Assembly: GCA_027621175.1 (NCBI GenBank) | Contig: JAQCCM010000015.1 | Coordinates: 1 to 38,042 of the forward strand | Source: Bacteroidota bacterium | GTDB taxonomy: Bacteria; Bacteroidota; Bacteroidia; Flavobacteriales; Flavobacteriaceae | Reading direction: 5' to 3' | DNA: 38,042 bases | In this document: piece by piece, positions 1 to 8,588 of the stretch | How positions within the stretch are numbered: position 1 is the first letter of the stretch | How the letters are laid out: each line of letters starts with the position of its first letter | Program-made: the position numbers and the translations under genes | The notes under the pieces: model-generated | Told to the model about the DNA's origin: nothing | The model's database searches: none | Seen by the model: only the letters and a program-made list of their open reading frames with translations

Positions 1-9
1 ATTTATTTG

Positions 10-38
10 AAAAAAACCCGCAAACTAGGTTGCGGGTT
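10..38 (-). terminator. intrinsic terminator of tRNA-Leu
   Basis: Nine-base-pair perfect stem (15-23 pairs with 30-38, AACCCGCAA/TTGCGGGTT) with a six-base loop. Read on the minus strand it is followed by a run of T (complement of 11-16). It lies 6 bases past the 3' end of the tRNA, the right place and orientation to end that transcript. Confidence 0.85.
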
Positions 39-44
39 CGACTG

Positions 45-126
45 TACCTTGGGTGGGAATCGAACCCACACTCTCGAAAGAACTGGATTTTGAATCCAGC
101 GCGTCTACCAATTCCGCCACCAAGGC
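45..126 (-). tRNA. tRNA-Leu (anticodon CAA)
   Basis: Read on the minus strand, an 82-nt cloverleaf. The acceptor stem GCCTTGG pairs with CCAAGGT (first pair G-U), the D arm contains AATTGGTAGACGC, and the anticodon stem CTGGA/TCCAG holds loop TTCAAAA, giving anticodon CAA for UUG codons. A long variable arm (TTCTTTCGAGAG) and T loop GGTTCGATTCC follow. The long variable arm and discriminator A fit leucine. CCA is not encoded, so it must be added after transcription. Confidence 0.95.
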
Positions 127-136
127 AATTGGACGG

Positions 137-168
137 CAAATGTAGCCAATAATTTTATTTTAACACAA
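137..168 (-). promoter_or_regulatory. promoter of tRNA-Leu
   Basis: On the minus strand there is a TTG at 168..166 and, 21 bases further, TACATTTG at 144..137. This fits the Bacteroidota housekeeping-sigma consensus TTG-N19-21-TAnnTTTG. It ends 10 bases before the mature tRNA 5' end. Confidence 0.7.
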
Positions 169-209
169 GAAAAATGCTGCTGACAACTTCACAACCTCAA
201 ATAAATTCC

Positions 210-217
210 TACATTTG
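210..217 (+). promoter_or_regulatory. -7 promoter box of prs
   Basis: TACATTTG is a perfect TAnnTTTG box 17 bases before the prs ATG, which would leave a leader of only about 12 nt. No clear -33 TTG is seen at the usual distance; TTC at 188-190 is the nearest. Confidence 0.55.
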
Positions 218-234
218 CAACCCGCATAAAAACT

Positions 235-1176
235 ATGGGAAAAGCAACATTAGAATCGAAGATATTTGCCTGTACACAGAGTATGGTACTCGCAAAAGAT
301 ATTGCCAAGTATTATGGCATACCGCTTGGGAATGTGCTATTCTCACGTTATAGCGATGGAGAGTTTCAACCTTCATTTGAAGAATCTGTTCGTGGTTCAC
401 GTATTTTTATCATCGGTTCTACCAATCCTTCTTCTGAAAATTTGATGGAAATGTTGCTTATGCTCGATGCTGCCAAACGTGCCTCTGCACGACACATTAC
501 GGCAGTTATGCCTTATTTTGGCTGGGCACGACAAGACCGCAAAGACAAACCGCGTGTGCCGATTGGCGCAAAACTTATTGCTAAACTCCTTGAAGCCGCT
601 GGCGCTACACGTATCATCACCATGGATTTACACGCAGACCAAATTCAAGGATTTTTCGAAAAACCTGTAGATCATTTGTTTGCATCCTCGTTGTTTTTAC
701 CTTATTTAAAATCCCTTAATATCGATAACCTTACTATTGCGTCTCCTGATATGGGAGGTTCTAAGCGTGCGTATGCCTATTCAAAATATTTGGAAAGCGA
801 TGTGGTGATCTGTTACAAACAGCGCAAAAAAGCGAATATCATTTCGCACATGGAACTTATTGGAGATGTCAAAGGAAAGAATGTAGTGCTTGTAGATGAC
901 ATGGTCGATACCGCTGGCACGCTAACCAAAGCCGCAGACCTTATGATGGAAAGAGGTGCAAAGAGCGTTCGTGCGGTATGTACGCACCCGCTACTTTCTG
1001 GCGAAGCCTATGAGCGTGTTGAAGCTTCTATGCTTACAGAGCTTATCGTAACCAATTCTATTCCATTAAAAAAAGAAAGTAAAAAAATTAAAGTATTGAG
1101 CTGTGCTCAATTGTTTGCCGAAGTCATGTATAATGTACATCATAACGAATCGATTTCAGGCAAATTTGTCATGTAA
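235..1176 (+). CDS. prs: ribose-phosphate pyrophosphokinase
   Basis: Cytoplasmic enzyme that makes PRPP from ribose-5-phosphate and ATP, for purine, pyrimidine, histidine, tryptophan and NAD synthesis. The 313-residue length is normal for class I enzymes. Visible motifs are the catalytic flexible-loop region PYFGWARQDRKDK (93-105), MDLHADQIQGFF (130-141) and the PRPP-binding loop DDMVDTAGT (221-229). The ATG at 235 sits just after a good -7 box. The rplY gene follows after 12 bases, the usual prs-rplY pairing in Bacteroidota, and the two very likely form one transcript ending at the hairpin at 1834-1864. Confidence 0.96.
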   Translation: MGKATLESKIFACTQSMVLAKDIAKYYGIPLGNVLFSRYSDGEFQPSFEESVRGSRIFIIGSTNPSSENLMEMLLMLDAAKRASARHITAVMPYFGWARQDRKDKPRVPIGAKLIAKLLEAAGATRIITMDLHADQIQGFFEKPVDHLFASSLFLPYLKSLNIDNLTIASPDMGGSKRAYAYSKYLESDVVICYKQRKKANIISHMELIGDVKGKNVVLVDDMVDTAGTLTKAADLMMERGAKSVRAVCTHPLLSGEAYERVEASMLTELIVTNSIPLKKESKKIKVLSCAQLFAEVMYNVHHNESISGKFVM

Positions 1177-1188
1177 TAAACACTAAAT

Positions 1189-1812
1189 ATGAAATCAATT
1201 ACCATCAACGGATCTAAAAGAGAAAGCGTGGGCAAGGTAGCTACCAAAGCCTTACGTAATGCTGGACAGGTTCCTTGCGTATTATACGGAGGGGAAACGC
1301 CAGTGCACTTTGCTGCAGACGAAAGAGCGTTTGCCAAACTTGTATATACACCAAATGCGCATACGGTGGTTGTCGACCTGGGCGATAACGGAAGCTTTAA
1401 TGCCATTTTGCAGGATATTCAATTTCACCCTGTGTCGGATAAAATCCTTCACGTCGACTTTTATCAACTATTTGACGATAAAGAAGTATCTATGGATATT
1501 CCTGTGGTACTTAAAGGAGCTGCGCCAGGCGTACTAAATTCGGGAGGTGTATTGAGCCGAAACAAACGTAAGCTTCGCGTACGTGCTATTCCTGCTAACC
1601 TTCCCGATACTATCGACGCTGATATTTCAGGCCTTAAACTTGGAAACAAACTTTATGTAACGGAATTAGCAAACGAAGCATATAAGTTTTTACACCCAGA
1701 CAACACGGTTGTATGTCAAGTACGTAGTTCAAGAAATTCTGTGAAAGCCGTAGAAGGTGAAGCAGTTGAAGGTGCTGAAGATGGAGCTGAAGAAGCTGCT
1801 GCAGAAGAATAA
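1189..1812 (+). CDS. rplY: 50S ribosomal protein L25/general stress protein Ctc
   Basis: 5S rRNA-binding ribosomal protein of the long Ctc type: an N-terminal L25 domain (about 1-90, starting [16 protein letters not shown] with the RNA-contacting segment [13 protein letters not shown]), then the C-terminal Ctc/TL5 beta domain (about 95-180). A strongly acidic Glu/Ala/Gly tail (about 188-207, [15 protein letters not shown]) is typical of Bacteroidota versions. The 207-residue length fits. It lies 12 bases after prs and is followed by a strong terminator. Confidence 0.93.
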   Translation: MKSITINGSKRESVGKVATKALRNAGQVPCVLYGGETPVHFAADERAFAKLVYTPNAHTVVVDLGDNGSFNAILQDIQFHPVSDKILHVDFYQLFDDKEVSMDIPVVLKGAAPGVLNSGGVLSRNKRKLRVRAIPANLPDTIDADISGLKLGNKLYVTELANEAYKFLHPDNTVVCQVRSSRNSVKAVEGEAVEGAEDGAEEAAAEE

Positions 1813-1833
1813 AAATTCTTTTAATAATTATAC

Positions 1834-1873
1834 AAAAGCATCTCACCCACAATGAGATGCTTTTTTTATTTTT
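1834..1873 (+). terminator. intrinsic terminator after prs-rplY
   Basis: A perfect 12-bp stem (1834-1845 AAAAGCATCTCA with 1853-1864 TGAGATGCTTTT) and 7-base loop are followed by a T-rich tract. It separates the prs-rplY unit from pth. Confidence 0.9.
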
Positions 1874-1879
1874 ACACAG

Positions 1880-2509
1880 ATGAAATTCCGCATTCCATTT
1901 TTTTCGTCTGCTACAAAAAAGAAAACCGATATGAAATCTTTTCTAATTGTTGGATTAGGCAATATTGGCGCTGAGTATGCCGGCACACGTCATAACATTG
2001 GATTTGATGTGGTTGATGCACTCGCCAAAGACAAAGAAAGTTCATTTGAAACCCTGCGCTATGGCGATCTTGCCAAAGTATCAAACAAAGGCAAAACTGC
2101 TTATTTACTAAAACCCAACACATTCATGAACCGCAGCGGAAAAGCAGTACGCTACTGGATGCAACAAAAGAAAATTCCACTCCAAAATATTCTTGTTATC
2201 ACAGACGACATCCATTTAGATTTTGGGTTTTTGCGCATACGCAAAAAAGGTTCTGATGGTGGGCACAACGGACTAAAAGATATTTGTGCCGAGCTAAACA
2301 CGACTGACTATGCACGTTTGCGATTTGGTATTGGTGCTGCTTTCGGCAAAGGCAGGCAAGTAGATTTTGTATTGCAACCATGGAAAAATGAAGAAGCAAA
2401 ATCTCTTCCATTTGTGGTAGATAAAGCTGCTCAAGCCGCTTGGTGCTTTATGGTAGAGGGCATTCCTGCTGCTATGAATACGTTTAACGGAAACGCACTC
2501 GATCCATAA
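1880..2509 (+). CDS. pth: peptidyl-tRNA hydrolase
   Basis: Cytoplasmic esterase that recycles peptidyl-tRNA released from stalled ribosomes. The core starts at MKSFLIVGLGNIG (residue 18). The catalytic His is in TRHNIGF, the conserved Asn in NTFMNRSGKAV and the catalytic Asp in ITDDIHLDFG; GGHNGLKDI follows. The first 17 residues are a basic leader that flavobacterial homologues often carry, so the ATG at 1880 was kept; an internal start at 1931 is possible. Its stop overlaps the ribF start by one base (TAATG), so the two genes are probably translationally coupled. Confidence 0.92.
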   Translation: MKFRIPFFSSATKKKTDMKSFLIVGLGNIGAEYAGTRHNIGFDVVDALAKDKESSFETLRYGDLAKVSNKGKTAYLLKPNTFMNRSGKAVRYWMQQKKIPLQNILVITDDIHLDFGFLRIRKKGSDGGHNGLKDICAELNTTDYARLRFGIGAAFGKGRQVDFVLQPWKNEEAKSLPFVVDKAAQAAWCFMVEGIPAAMNTFNGNALDP

Positions 2510-3444
2510 TGAGCATTCTAAAACATAGCGCATCTTTTTCACCAAAAACAAAAACTACTGTCACAGTTGGTACTTTTGACGGTGTTCATCTTGGGCATCA
2601 AAAGATTATTGCAAAATTGGTGGAAGCCGCAAAAGAAAATGGCAGTGCGCCAACACTGCTCACTTTTGATCCACATCCTAGAAAAGTTGTCCAACCTAAC
2701 ACTTCCGTTGACCTTATTCAAACCTTAGAGGAACGCGCCGAAACACTTACTCATTTAGGACTACAGCACATGGTCGTTCATCCGTTTACAAAAGCATTTT
2801 CCCAGCTTAGTGCAGCTGAGTATGTCAAAGAATTTTTGGTAAATCTCCTCAATATTGACCAAATCATTATCGGACATAATCACCGATTTGGAAAAAACAG
2901 AACGGCTAGCGTAGAAGACTTACAACATTGCGGAGAAATCTATGGTTTTAAAGTGATGCAAATTAGTGCTGAGGAAATCGATAGCATTTCCATCAGTTCA
3001 ACTAAAATTAGGGCAGCTCTCGCTGAAGGCGATGTAGTTACAGCGCATACTTTTTTGGGGCATCCCTTTACCCTTTCTGGAACAGTGATAGAGGGAGAAC
3101 AACGCGGGCGTACCATGGGGTTCCCTACTGCAAATATTGCCGTAAATCATCCAGATAAAATCATCCCAAAAAATGGGGTTTATGCCGTTCGTGTTCACCT
3201 TCAAAACACAGAGCGCTTGGGCATGATGAATATTGGCACCAACCCAACTGTTAATGGCGAAAACAGAAGTATTGAAGTGCATATTTTTGATTGGTCACAA
3301 TCTATTTACAATCAACCTATTCAGGTATCGCTCATTGAACGTATTCGAGATGAGCTCAAATTTGATTCGCTAAAAACACTCCAAAAACAACTGGAAAAAG
3401 ATAAAGAGGTTATTTTGACTGCCTACAATACTTTACCTTTGTAA
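2509..3444 (+). CDS. ribF: bifunctional riboflavin kinase/FAD synthetase
   Basis: Converts riboflavin to FMN and FMN to FAD in the cytoplasm. The N-terminal nucleotidyltransferase domain shows GTFDGVHLGH (21-30), IIGHNHRFGKNR (about 120-131) and ISISSTKIRAAL (160-171). The C-terminal riboflavin-kinase domain shows GRTMGFPTANI (200-210), GTNPTVNG (243-250) and the conserved Glu of SIEVHIFDW. The 311-residue length is standard. The start is coupled to the pth stop; serS follows after 11 bases. Confidence 0.95.
   Translation: MSILKHSASFSPKTKTTVTVGTFDGVHLGHQKIIAKLVEAAKENGSAPTLLTFDPHPRKVVQPNTSVDLIQTLEERAETLTHLGLQHMVVHPFTKAFSQLSAAEYVKEFLVNLLNIDQIIIGHNHRFGKNRTASVEDLQHCGEIYGFKVMQISAEEIDSISISSTKIRAALAEGDVVTAHTFLGHPFTLSGTVIEGEQRGRTMGFPTANIAVNHPDKIIPKNGVYAVRVHLQNTERLGMMNIGTNPTVNGENRSIEVHIFDWSQSIYNQPIQVSLIERIRDELKFDSLKTLQKQLEKDKEVILTAYNTLPL
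3434..3441 (+). promoter_or_regulatory. possible -7 promoter box of serS
   Basis: TACCTTTG matches TAnnTTTG and lies 14 bases before the serS ATG, inside the last codons of ribF. A TTG at 3415-3417 is only 16 bases upstream of the box, shorter than usual, so this may be a weak internal promoter or chance. Confidence 0.35.
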
Positions 3445-3455
3445 AAAACACGATT

Positions 3456-4727
3456 ATGCTGATTCCTTCGCACGTTCGTCAACATTTTGATTTGGTGGTC
3501 ACTGCACTTGAAAAACGTAATTTAGACGCCAAGCCACTTTTGGAGCGTCTTCTTTCGTTAGACGAAACACGCCGGGCTACGCAAGCCGAACTAGATCAAA
3601 CACTTGCACAATCCAACAGTATTGCAAAAGAAATTGGACAACTCTTTAAGCAAGGGGAAACAGATGAAGCCAATCAAAAAAAGGACGCCTCAGCACAATT
3701 GAAAGCTGCAGCAAAATCTTTGCAAACCAAACTGCAAGAAACAGCAGACGCCTTACAAGAAATGCTTTACCAACTTCCAAATATCCCACATGAAAGTGTG
3801 CCTAAGGGAAGCACTGATGAAGACAATGAAGAAGTATTTCAGAAAGGTGCCATTCCAACATTGGAAAACGACGCACTACCACATTGGGAATTGGCAAAAA
3901 AATACAAGCTGATCGATTTTGAATTGGGTGCAAAAATTACAGGCGCAGGATTTCCCGTTTACACAGGAAAAGGTGCCAAACTACAGCGTGCGCTGATTAA
4001 CTATTTTTTAGATTTTAATACTGCTGCAGGTTACAGCGAAGTACAAGTTCCGCATATGGTAAACGAAGCCTCGGGCCTTGGCACCGGACAATTGCCGGAC
4101 AAAGAAGGACAAATGTATCATGTTACCGAGGACGATTTATATCTTATTCCAACTGCCGAAGTTCCCGTAACGAACATCTATCGTGACAGTCTATTGCAAG
4201 AAAGTGAATTGCCCATTCAACTCACCGCTTACACCCCTTGCTTTAGACGCGAAGCGGGAAGTTATGGCGCACATGTGCGCGGACTCAATCGATTGCATCA
4301 GTTTGACAAAGTAGAATTGGTACGCATCGAACAACCCGAAAACTCATACAACGCATTAGACGAAATGGTAGCACATGTAGGGAAATTATTAGAATCGTTA
4401 GAATTACCCTATCGCATTTTGCGATTATGTGGGGGCGACTTAGGATTTACCTCAGCATTAACGTTTGATTTCGAGGTCTATTCAACAGCCCAAAGCCGTT
4501 GGTTAGAAGTAAGCTCTGTTTCTAACTTTGAATCGTTTCAAGCGAACAGACTAAAACTCCGCTACAAAACCAAAGAAGGTAAAAAACAATTGGCGCATAC
4601 ACTAAACGGAAGCTCACTGGCGCTGCCTAGAATTGTAGCAGGGTTGTTTGAAAATCATCAAACTGCCGATGGAATTCGCATTCCAAAAGCATTGATCCCA
4701 TATACAGGTTTTGACTACATAAATTGA
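3456..4727 (+). CDS. serS: seryl-tRNA synthetase
   Basis: Class II aminoacyl-tRNA synthetase charging tRNA-Ser (and tRNA-Sec where present). The N-terminal long helical coiled-coil arm (about residues 30-105, rich in Gln, Lys and Ala) reaches for the tRNA variable arm. The catalytic domain has motif 2 (TPCFRREAGSYGAHVRGL) and motif 3 (GLFENHQTADGIRIPKAL). The 423-residue length is normal. It sits between ribF (11 bases) and the DUF4286 gene (1 base), so it is probably part of a long housekeeping transcript. Confidence 0.96.
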   Translation: MLIPSHVRQHFDLVVTALEKRNLDAKPLLERLLSLDETRRATQAELDQTLAQSNSIAKEIGQLFKQGETDEANQKKDASAQLKAAAKSLQTKLQETADALQEMLYQLPNIPHESVPKGSTDEDNEEVFQKGAIPTLENDALPHWELAKKYKLIDFELGAKITGAGFPVYTGKGAKLQRALINYFLDFNTAAGYSEVQVPHMVNEASGLGTGQLPDKEGQMYHVTEDDLYLIPTAEVPVTNIYRDSLLQESELPIQLTAYTPCFRREAGSYGAHVRGLNRLHQFDKVELVRIEQPENSYNALDEMVAHVGKLLESLELPYRILRLCGGDLGFTSALTFDFEVYSTAQSRWLEVSSVSNFESFQANRLKLRYKTKEGKKQLAHTLNGSSLALPRIVAGLFENHQTADGIRIPKALIPYTGFDYIN

Positions 4728-4728
4728 T

Positions 4729-5046
4729 ATGAAAATTTACAACATCACGTTTATTGTTGAGCCAAATATTGAGCAAGAATGGGCAACCTATGTAGATAAA
4801 GAACTACTACCCGAACTCGCAAAATCGGTACAGCAAATAGACCTCTTACGTGTGGAGTTTGAAGACGGAATTGAGCCGGTAACTGGAGCGACGTTTAGCA
4901 TGCAGTTTTACTGTGCAGAACCCGAACATTTGACCTGGATAAAAGAAATTGGGCACCAGCTTGCCGTACAAAAATTATATCGCGCATTTCCTAAAGATTG
5001 GGTAGCTTTTGCCAGCCGATTGGAGTTCTTGAAATCATACTCATGA
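4729..5046 (+). CDS. DUF4286 family protein
   Basis: 105-residue cytoplasmic protein with no signal peptide or membrane segment. It matches the small Bacteroidota DUF4286 family (start [18 protein letters not shown]; conserved FSMQFYC and [10 protein letters not shown] near the end). Its function is unknown. It begins one base after serS and shares ATGA with the start of rsmA (4-base overlap), so it is likely translationally coupled to the rRNA methyltransferase gene. The serS/DUF4286/rsmA order is, from memory, common in flavobacteria and hints at a translation-related role, but this is inference. Confidence 0.8.
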   Translation: MKIYNITFIVEPNIEQEWATYVDKELLPELAKSVQQIDLLRVEFEDGIEPVTGATFSMQFYCAEPEHLTWIKEIGHQLAVQKLYRAFPKDWVAFASRLEFLKSYS

Positions 5047-5825
5047 GTGTTCGTCCAAAAAAATATTTAGGGCAACACTTTTTGACCGATCAAAATATTG
5101 CGCAAAATATTGCTGATACCCTTTCCGGAAATGGCTACTCCGATGTACTTGAAATTGGACCAGGCATGGGCGTATTAACACAGTATCTGCTGCCAAAATC
5201 GTTTACCACAAGTGTTATTGAAATCGATTCAGAGTCGGTAGATTATTTAAAAAACCATTTTACTGCGCTTGAAAACCGCATTATTGAAGGTGATTTTTTA
5301 AAGCTTTCATTGGCAGATTATTTCAAAGGTCAAGTTGCTGTTATTGGCAATTTCCCATACAATATTTCCAGCCAGATTTTATTTGGCGTTATTGCGCAAC
5401 GCCATCTTGTTCCCGAGTTTTCAGGGATGTTTCAAAAAGAAGTAGCGGAACGTATTTGTGAAAAACCTGGAACGAAAGCGTATGGAATTTTATCTGTTTT
5501 GGCACAAGCGTTTTATGATGCCGAATACCTTTTTAATGTGTCCAGATTTGTATTTGAACCACCGCCAAAAGTGGCTTCTGGTGTAATTCGACTGACGCGA
5601 AAACAAGACTACACCCTTCCTTGTAGTGATAAGCTATTTTTTAGAGTCGTCAAAACCGCCTTTCAACAACGACGCAAAACCTTGCGAAATAGCCTAAAAT
5701 CTTTTGGACTTTCGGCTAGTTTAAAAGAAGATAGTATCTTTGATGAGCGCCCAGAACGCCTGGGTGTTTCGGAGTTTATAGTGCTAACACAAAAAATAGC
5801 GGATGACACCCTTTCAACTCAATGA
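5043..5825 (+). CDS. rsmA: 16S rRNA dimethyladenosine transferase
   Basis: KsgA-type enzyme that dimethylates two adjacent adenines near the 3' end of 16S rRNA late in 30S assembly. It shows the conserved start [16 protein letters not shown] motif I ([11 protein letters not shown]), the acidic residue of IEIDSES and the N6-adenine methylase motif GNFPYNIS. An upstream in-frame TTG at 4998 exists, but the ATG at 5043 (ATGA overlap with the preceding stop) gives the family's usual N-terminus and a normal 260-residue length. Confidence 0.95.
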   Translation: MSVRPKKYLGQHFLTDQNIAQNIADTLSGNGYSDVLEIGPGMGVLTQYLLPKSFTTSVIEIDSESVDYLKNHFTALENRIIEGDFLKLSLADYFKGQVAVIGNFPYNISSQILFGVIAQRHLVPEFSGMFQKEVAERICEKPGTKAYGILSVLAQAFYDAEYLFNVSRFVFEPPPKVASGVIRLTRKQDYTLPCSDKLFFRVVKTAFQQRRKTLRNSLKSFGLSASLKEDSIFDERPERLGVSEFIVLTQKIADDTLSTQ

Positions 5826-7161
5826 CGAATTATTAGCGCAAATAAAAAGCGACATTGAGCAACGCAATAATATTGCGTTAAAAAAACTCGCAAGCGAATA
5901 CCATTACGCAGACCTTGCCGAAATCGTTGATGAACTCTCCATTAACGAAGGTGTTTATCTTATTAAACTTATTGATTCTGAAAAAACCTCGGATGTCCTT
6001 ACCGAAGTTGACGAAGATATTAGAGAGTCTATTTTAGAACTACTTTCTGTTAAGGAAATTGCTGAAGAAGTAGAAGAATTAGACACCGACGATGCGGTGG
6101 ACTTGATTTCTGAACTCCCCGAAGAAAGACAGGCAGAAGTAATTGCGCAAATAGCGGACATAGAACACGCCCAAGATATTCAGGAGTTGCTTTCTTATGA
6201 TGAGGATTCCGCGGGCGGACTTATGGCAAAAGAATTGGTGAAAGTCAACGAAAATTGGACCGTGACCAAGTGTGTTCGTGAAATGCGTGTTCAAGCAGCA
6301 GAAGTCAAGCGGGTGCATTCCATTTATGTTGTGGATGATAACGATATTTTGATAGGCAGGTTATCGTTAAAAGACTTGCTAACCGCAAACGACCGCGCCA
6401 AAATTAAATCGGTCTATATCCCAAAAGTGGACTATGTAAACGTCAACGAAGAAGGAGAAGAAGTGGCAAAACTCATGGCAAAATATGACCTTGAAGCCGT
6501 TCCGGTAGTTAACGACGAAAAAAAGCTATTAGGCAGAATTACGATCGATGATATTGTTGATTTTATCAAAGAAGAAGCCGATAAGGATTACCAATTGGCA
6601 GCAGGTATTGCATCAGATGTGGAAGCCGATGACAGTATTATTGATTTAACAAAAGCTCGTTTGCCATGGCTTATTTTAGGGCTTATTGGTGGACTCGGAA
6701 GTGTGTATATCCTAGAGGGGTTTGAAGAAGTGATGCGCCATCCCACGTATAAAACGTTATTTTTTTTCACTCCACTGATTGCGGCAATGGCAGGAAATGT
6801 TGGGGTACAATCTTCCGCAATTATTGTTCAAGGTTTGGCAAATGATATTGTGAAAGGAAGTTTATTTAGTCGCTTACTTAAAGAAGTCGGACTAAGTCTT
6901 ATTAACGGAGTTGCATTAGGAGGGCTACTTGTTGTGTTCGGGTATTTTCTAGGAATCGACACCCCTGTAAGCTTTACCATTGCGCTTTCCATGCTTTGTG
7001 TGATTGTAGTTTCGGCGCTTGTTGGCACTTTTGTGCCCATTATTTTAGACAAAAACAACATTGATCCCGCCATCGCAACAGGACCGTTTATTACGACCAG
7101 CAACGATATCTTTGGCATTTTCCTTTTCTTTTATATTGCCAAAATGATCTTAGGATTTTAG
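5803..7161 (+). CDS. mgtE: magnesium transporter MgtE
   Basis: Inner-membrane Mg2+ channel. The cytoplasmic MgtE_N domain (about 1-130, repeated acidic helices such as [12 protein letters not shown]) is followed by [11 protein letters not shown] and a pair of CBS domains (about 137-260) that sense Mg2+. Five hydrophobic segments follow (about 280-452) with the pore region [18 protein letters not shown]. The 452-residue length is normal. It overlaps rsmA by 23 bases, a longer overlap than usual, and the dehydrogenase gene follows after one base. No Mg2+-responsive leader can lie directly upstream, because the start is inside rsmA. Confidence 0.94.
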   Translation: MTPFQLNDELLAQIKSDIEQRNNIALKKLASEYHYADLAEIVDELSINEGVYLIKLIDSEKTSDVLTEVDEDIRESILELLSVKEIAEEVEELDTDDAVDLISELPEERQAEVIAQIADIEHAQDIQELLSYDEDSAGGLMAKELVKVNENWTVTKCVREMRVQAAEVKRVHSIYVVDDNDILIGRLSLKDLLTANDRAKIKSVYIPKVDYVNVNEEGEEVAKLMAKYDLEAVPVVNDEKKLLGRITIDDIVDFIKEEADKDYQLAAGIASDVEADDSIIDLTKARLPWLILGLIGGLGSVYILEGFEEVMRHPTYKTLFFFTPLIAAMAGNVGVQSSAIIVQGLANDIVKGSLFSRLLKEVGLSLINGVALGGLLVVFGYFLGIDTPVSFTIALSMLCVIVVSALVGTFVPIILDKNNIDPAIATGPFITTSNDIFGIFLFFYIAKMILGF

Positions 7162-7162
7162 C

Positions 7163-8110
7163 ATGATACGGATTTTACATGTTGATACAAACCACCCAAG
7201 CCTTGTGGAGGGACTTGAAAATTTGGGGTTTGAAAATAGTATAAATACAACCGCTTCAAAAAAAGAAATTGAAGAAGATATTAGCAGCTTTCACGGTCTT
7301 GTAATACGCAGCAGATTCCCCATTGATAGCGCATTTTTAAACAAGGCAACAAATCTTAAGTTTATTGCGCGCATAGGTTCTGGTTTAGAAAATATTGATG
7401 TTCAAGCTGCAAAAAAATTGGGCGTTGCGGTATTATCAGCACCCGAGGGCAATAGTCCAGCTGTGGGCGAACATGCACTAGGTATGTTGTTAAGTTTATT
7501 CAATAAAATTCCAAAGGCAAATGCCGAAGTACGTGATGGCATTTGGCAGCGGGAAGCCAATCGCGGTGAGGAACTCAGTGGAAAAACGATTGGAATTATT
7601 GGATATGGACACACGGGGAAACAGTTTGCCAAAAAACTTTCTGGATTTGATGTACAAGTACACTGCCATGATATTATTCCGAATATTGGGGATGCATTTG
7701 CCACGCAAGTCTCACTTGAAACACTGCAACAAAACGCTGATATTATAAGTCTTCATTTGCCATTAGATGCAAGTACACTGCATTATATAAATCGTGAATT
7801 TATTGAAAAAGTGCGCAAACCATTTTGGCTAATTAACACAGCAAGAGGTAACCAAGTGGTTACTACCGATTTAATAGATGCACTTAAGAACGAGACAATT
7901 CGAGGAGCTTGCTTAGACGTGCTCGAAATGGAAACCGCTGCGTTCGATGTGTCCGAAGAACCATCAGAATCGTGGAACTATTTAACAACACATCCGAATG
8001 TTGTCTTTACCCCACATGTTGCCGGTTGGACGGTTCAAAGTCATGCAAAACTTAGTGCTGTAATTCTAGAGAAAATCCAAACACTCTTAAACAACGGTTA
8101 TTTTAAGTAA
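7163..8110 (+). CDS. D-isomer-specific 2-hydroxyacid dehydrogenase
   Basis: NAD-dependent cytoplasmic oxidoreductase of the phosphoglycerate dehydrogenase-like family. It shows the Rossmann motif GIIGYGHTGKQ (about residues 144-154), the catalytic Arg in INTARGNQVV, the Glu in CLDVLEME and the catalytic His in TPHVAGWT. At 315 residues it lacks the C-terminal ACT/regulatory domain of full SerA. Substrate is uncertain: 3-phosphoglycerate is a common annotation, but hydroxypyruvate or another 2-keto acid is equally possible. It begins one base after mgtE. Confidence 0.85.
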   Translation: MIRILHVDTNHPSLVEGLENLGFENSINTTASKKEIEEDISSFHGLVIRSRFPIDSAFLNKATNLKFIARIGSGLENIDVQAAKKLGVAVLSAPEGNSPAVGEHALGMLLSLFNKIPKANAEVRDGIWQREANRGEELSGKTIGIIGYGHTGKQFAKKLSGFDVQVHCHDIIPNIGDAFATQVSLETLQQNADIISLHLPLDASTLHYINREFIEKVRKPFWLINTARGNQVVTTDLIDALKNETIRGACLDVLEMETAAFDVSEEPSESWNYLTTHPNVVFTPHVAGWTVQSHAKLSAVILEKIQTLLNNGYFK

Positions 8111-8162
8111 TCTTAACACAAAGAAAACCTTCAGTGTTCAAATAAGCTCTTAATTCGTATTC

Positions 8163-8588
8163 ATGATAAATATTTTAATCCTTTGCACAGGTAATTCGTG
8201 TCGCAGTCAAATGGCACACGGATTTATGAATTTTTATGGCGGTAGCAAGGCGGCCGTTTACAGTGCTGGCATAGAAACCCACGGGCTCAACAAGCGCGCA
8301 GTGAGTATTATGCAAGAAGCTGGAATCGATATCAGCAAGCACACGTCAAATCACGTAGATGAATACAGCGATATACAATTCGACCACATCATTACAGTTT
8401 GCGACCACGCCCAAGAAAACTGCCCGTATATTCCAAGTGATAAAGCACAGCGTTGGCATAAAAATTTTAGTGATCCCTCAAAACTAAAATCCGAAGACGA
8501 AAACGAAATTCACAAAGCTTTTGCAGCAACAAGAGATGAAATAAAAGCGTACTGCAAAAACTTTGTAAAAACTTATTTGCTCGACTGA
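8163..8588 (+). CDS. arsenate reductase-like low-molecular-weight phosphatase
   Basis: Member of the low-molecular-weight tyrosine phosphatase/thioredoxin-coupled ArsC superfamily. The P-loop CTGNSCRS starts at Cys8, with the phosphate-binding Arg at 14. Cys80 and Cys87 (VCDHAQENCP) are seven residues apart, as are the redox pair of thioredoxin-dependent ArsC enzymes, which supports arsenate reduction over protein-tyrosine phosphatase activity. No ars repressor, efflux pump or methyltransferase gene is next to it, so the symbol is left blank. The 3' end overlaps the convergent acyltransferase gene by 16 bases. Confidence 0.85.
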   Translation: MINILILCTGNSCRSQMAHGFMNFYGGSKAAVYSAGIETHGLNKRAVSIMQEAGIDISKHTSNHVDEYSDIQFDHIITVCDHAQENCPYIPSDKAQRWHKNFSDPSKLKSEDENEIHKAFAATRDEIKAYCKNFVKTYLLD